From: Amphritea atlantica
Lineage (GTDB): Bacteria > Pseudomonadota > Gammaproteobacteria > Pseudomonadales > Balneatricaceae
Reading direction: 5' to 3'
Length of the DNA: 64,000 nt
NCBI RefSeq assembly: GCF_900111095.1
Contig: NZ_FOGB01000002.1
Location: forward strand, 1 to 64,000
The position numbers and the translations under genes were made by a program. Of this stretch, positions 63,813 through 64,000 are shown one piece after another. Numbering within the stretch: the stretch's first letter is position 1; each line of letters starts with the position of its first letter. The notes beneath the pieces were generated by a model, which was given only the letters and a program-made list of their open reading frames with translations, was not told the origin of the DNA and searched no databases.

Positions 63813-64000
63813 TTATCTCCACTGAAATTCTGGTGAGGCTAACATCAGCCCGGCCGCCTGTGCCGGACTTGCTGCCCGCTTCATTGCCAGCTGTAAGTCA
63901 CCCGCATCTGTTGGCAGCATTGCAACGGCCTGCTCAATTTTATGCAGCCCGGTATTGGCAGAAGCCCCTGTTGCCAGTCCCCATTCGATCCGTTTTTTCA
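63813..64000 (-). CDS. DUF1800 family protein, 3' part only
   Basis: The frame runs in from the right edge and ends at TAA (63813-63815), two bases before the DUF1501 ATG. The visible 61 residues include RIEWGLATGASANTGL and end in GLMLASPEFQWR, the typical DUF1800 C-terminus. The pair DUF1800-DUF1501 is a common operon of secreted proteins of unknown function. The N-terminal part lies beyond the window. Confidence 0.82.
   Translation of the reverse strand, partial: KKRIEWGLATGASANTGLHKIEQAVAMLPTDAGDLQLAMKRAASPAQAAGLMLASPEFQWR

Noticed and set aside
1-64000. tRNA genes, CRISPR arrays, integrases, transposases, prophage genes
   Set aside because: I looked for cloverleaf-like patterns, regularly spaced repeats and the usual mobile-element proteins and found none that could be supported.

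Overview
The window reads as chromosomal DNA of a marine gammaproteobacterium of the Oceanospirillales type (Amphritea, Neptunomonas or Marinobacterium-like). The evidence is gene order and protein similarity. The blocks dgcH-like/dsbA/cytochrome c4/engB/polA/DUF2782/thrB, ubiB/hisI/hisE/tatABC and ubiC/ubiA/phoB/phoR match Pseudomonas-type neighbourhoods, and the protein families (APH-fold ThrB, long PstC/PstA, Pil-Chp chemosensory genes, HexR, TakP-like TRAP) fit that group. No phage, insertion sequence, CRISPR array or tRNA was recognised.

Layout. 1-495: a probable rRNA-operon promoter and leader pointing out of the left edge, a strong terminator and an inverted-repeat family. 496-8461: housekeeping genes (Tat export, histidine steps 2-3, UbiB, a diguanylate cyclase, DsbA, cytochrome c4, EngB). 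8462-8757: the polA-engB interval, with a candidate Spot 42/ErsA-like small RNA. 8758-17093: polA, DUF2782, thrB, a REP-like element, uvrD, an SpmA/SpmB fusion and a thioesterase. 17094-24100: pstS-pstC-pstA-pstB-phoU, with two Pho boxes. 24107-31532: a DsbA-like/receiver-like/GGDEF fusion, ubiC-ubiA, and phoB-phoR behind a third Pho box. Phosphate sensing, uptake and signalling are therefore nearly complete here. 32630-41203: a Pil-Chp type chemosensory operon on the minus strand, ending in a free exported PilJ-N-like protein. 41799-48449: small unknown genes, a DUF416 protein, a TRAP transporter whose binding protein lies on the opposite strand, and HexR.

48466-60554: accessory metabolism on the minus strand. 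It holds an FMN glutamate-synthase-like membrane protein, a codB-pucR-codA cytosine operon, and an acetone carboxylase operon (acxA-acxB-acxC) whose fourth gene is a SecB-family chaperone. The acx operon has a well-formed sigma-54 promoter and a candidate upstream activator site, and the divergent acxR encodes the matching GAFTGA-type activator with a Fis helix-turn-helix. 62620-64000: a DUF1501 gene with a Tat signal, preceded in its operon by a DUF1800 gene cut by the right edge.

Most worth following: the SecB-like gene in the acetone carboxylase operon, the structured RNA candidate between engB and polA, the DsbA-fold/GGDEF fusion, and the free PilJ-N-like protein at the end of the chemosensory operon. 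All function calls come from reading the sequence and remembered family features. No database search was possible.
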